64,000 nucleotides of DNA from the NCBI GenBank assembly GCA_965262845.1, contig CBDHFX010000002.1, positions 1,426,001 through 1,490,000 of the forward strand, read 5' to 3'. Shown here piece by piece: positions 62,968-64,000 of this stretch. Source of the stretch: ECT2AJA-044 sp965262845. GTDB lineage: Bacteria; Bacteroidota; Bacteroidia; Flavobacteriales; ECT2AJA-044. The notes beneath the pieces are model-generated. The model saw only the letters and a list, made by a program, of their open reading frames with translations, made no database searches and had not been told where the DNA came from. Position 1 is the first letter of the stretch. The number at the start of each line of letters is the position of its first letter. Both the position numbers and the translations under genes were made by a program.

Positions 62968-64000
62968 ATGATGAAGAACATAAGACGGATTGTAGTGATC
63001 GGCCTCGCGGCCGGATGTATTCCCGGGACCTCAGCTCAGATCTGTAATAAGACCAACAGAAGATCCCTGGCGCAATTCGAGGAGCACGTCCATTATCTGG
63101 CCTCTGACGAGCTCGAAGGTCGCGAAGCAGGGACCGACGGAGAGGTGGCAGCGCGCAGGTATATCGTATCACAGATGAAGGCGATCGGACTCGAGCCGAA
63201 GGGAACAAAAGGCTATATTCAACCCTTCCCCTTTCAACATCTGGCCAGGGTAGATAAGACCTCCACCTTTATCCGCTGGAAGGGACCCTACCTCCAGCTA
63301 GACCAGGATTTTTATCCGATCAAGTACAGTAGTAATGGTCAGGCCGGAGGCGATGGAATAATGGTCGGTTACGGAATCGAAGCACCGGAATTGGGCTACA
63401 CTGACTATCGCGATACCACCATTGACTACCGGGGGAAGATCTTCCTCATGGATATAGGGTCACCGGATGGGACCCACCCGCACTCAAAATTCCGCGCCTA
63501 TCACGATGTACAGAAGCGGTTGGAACTGGCCGTAGAGAAAGGAGCGGCCGGGATCATCCTGTACAACACCGACGAGCATGCGGATGACCCGGAACGATCC
63601 TTCAAAAACATCGTGCCGCTAGGCATTCCTATTATTTTCTGGACTTCGTATGATAACGAAAATGACCTCCCGCTCAGGAACATCGAACTTTCTGTGAAGG
63701 TCGCGGAGGTTTCAGCTACCGGATACAATGTGATCGGCTATCTTGATCGGGGAGCTGCCAAAACCATTGTGATCGGGGCGCACTACGACCACCTCGGATA
63801 CGGCAGTGAGGGATCGCGATACAGGGGTGAGGAGCCGGCAATCCACAACGGAGCTGATGACAATGCGAGCGGTACGGCCGGGATCCTGGAGCTGGCTGCG
63901 TACTACAGCAAAAAAGGCAGGAAATACCAGAATAACAACATCCTGTTCATCGCTTTCAGTGCCGAGGAAAAAGGACTGCTGGGATCCAGACATTTCGTTG
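62968..64000 (+). CDS. M28-family zinc aminopeptidase (3' end beyond window)
   Basis: Exported metallopeptidase, incomplete because the frame is still open at base 64000. The 344 visible residues begin with a signal peptide (two Met codons, 62968 and 62971; GTSAQ at about residue 27), then HVHYLASDELEGREAGTDGE typical of these enzymes, a protease-associated (PA) insert at about 130-240, and the start of the catalytic domain. Zinc ligands and catalytic residues are visible: His and Asp in GAHYDHLG, Asp in NGADDNASG and the Glu-Glu pair in FSAEEKGLLGS. It would release N-terminal residues from peptides in the periplasm or outside the cell. Confidence 0.9.
   Translation, partial: MMKNIRRIVVIGLAAGCIPGTSAQICNKTNRRSLAQFEEHVHYLASDELEGREAGTDGEVAARRYIVSQMKAIGLEPKGTKGYIQPFPFQHLARVDKTSTFIRWKGPYLQLDQDFYPIKYSSNGQAGGDGIMVGYGIEAPELGYTDYRDTTIDYRGKIFLMDIGSPDGTHPHSKFRAYHDVQKRLELAVEKGAAGIILYNTDEHADDPERSFKNIVPLGIPIIFWTSYDNENDLPLRNIELSVKVAEVSATGYNVIGYLDRGAAKTIVIGAHYDHLGYGSEGSRYRGEEPAIHNGADDNASGTAGILELAAYYSKKGRKYQNNNILFIAFSAEEKGLLGSRHFV

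Overview
The window looks like the chromosome of a member of the Bacteroidota, most likely Flavobacteriia-like (gliding or cell-surface type). The evidence is a type IX secretion core (gldJ, a porP/sprF-type gene, porU, porV), four T9SS C-terminal sorting-domain genes or gene fragments, SprB-type repeats, HU-CCDC81/SPOR architecture, starts without Shine-Dalgarno sequences, and several TAnnTTTG (-7) promoter motifs. I saw no rRNA, tRNA or CRISPR array. About 50 genes are intact; the rest is short intergenic DNA, duplicated gene ends and two decayed insertion sequences.

Layout. 1-2 kb: exbB-exbD-tonB energy-transduction operon (minus). 2-7 kb: acyl-CoA dehydrogenase, murF, gldJ and a porP/sprF-type gene. 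7.3-13 kb: porU and porV (T9SS sortase and its shuttle), then ispF. 13-15.4 kb: transglutaminase-fold lipoprotein, a His-rich repeat lipoprotein and a small exported protein. 15.4-21.3 kb: glycan block with a sulfotransferase, GT2, ATP-grasp enzyme, WecE-like aminotransferase and a GT-C-like membrane protein. 21.5-23.8 kb: RRM protein and a cation/proton antiporter. 24-28.1 kb: LamG T9SS cargo followed by three tandem paralogues of an outer-membrane-like protein, separated by decayed copies of the cargo gene's 3' end. 28.5-32.4 kb: HU-CCDC81/SPOR protein, LolE-like permease, NamZ-type muramidase and an orphan 77-residue protein. 32.6-36.7 kb: two membrane/glycan genes bracketed by an IS3-family remnant and an ISXO2/IS1595-like remnant. 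36.7-47.5 kb: flippase converging on a seven-gene minus-strand run cysQ-SLC13-cysC-cysD-cysN-GT-C-YfhO. 47.6-50.8 kb: deoC with a split ALDH16-type aldehyde dehydrogenase. 51.3-54.4 kb: SprB-repeat T9SS cargo with a truncated upstream duplicate of its 3' end. 54.6-64 kb: TMTC-like TPR protein, prolyl oligopeptidase, TonB-dependent receptor, SDR and an M28 peptidase cut by the window edge.

How it fits together. ExbB/ExbD/TonB would power TonB-dependent receptors such as the one at 58.9 kb. PorU/PorV process and attach the sorting-domain cargo encoded here. The cys genes make PAPS (adenylyl sulfate and its kinase) and CysQ removes the PAP by-product. No sulfite-forming enzymes are visible, and the run continues without a large gap into polytopic GT-C/YfhO glycan genes, so the likely use is sulfation of a surface polysaccharide. 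The sulfotransferase at 15.4 kb is a candidate consumer. The features most worth a second look are the tandem paralogue array, the split ALDH16 pair, the sulfated-glycan operon and the duplicated SprB/CTD cassette.
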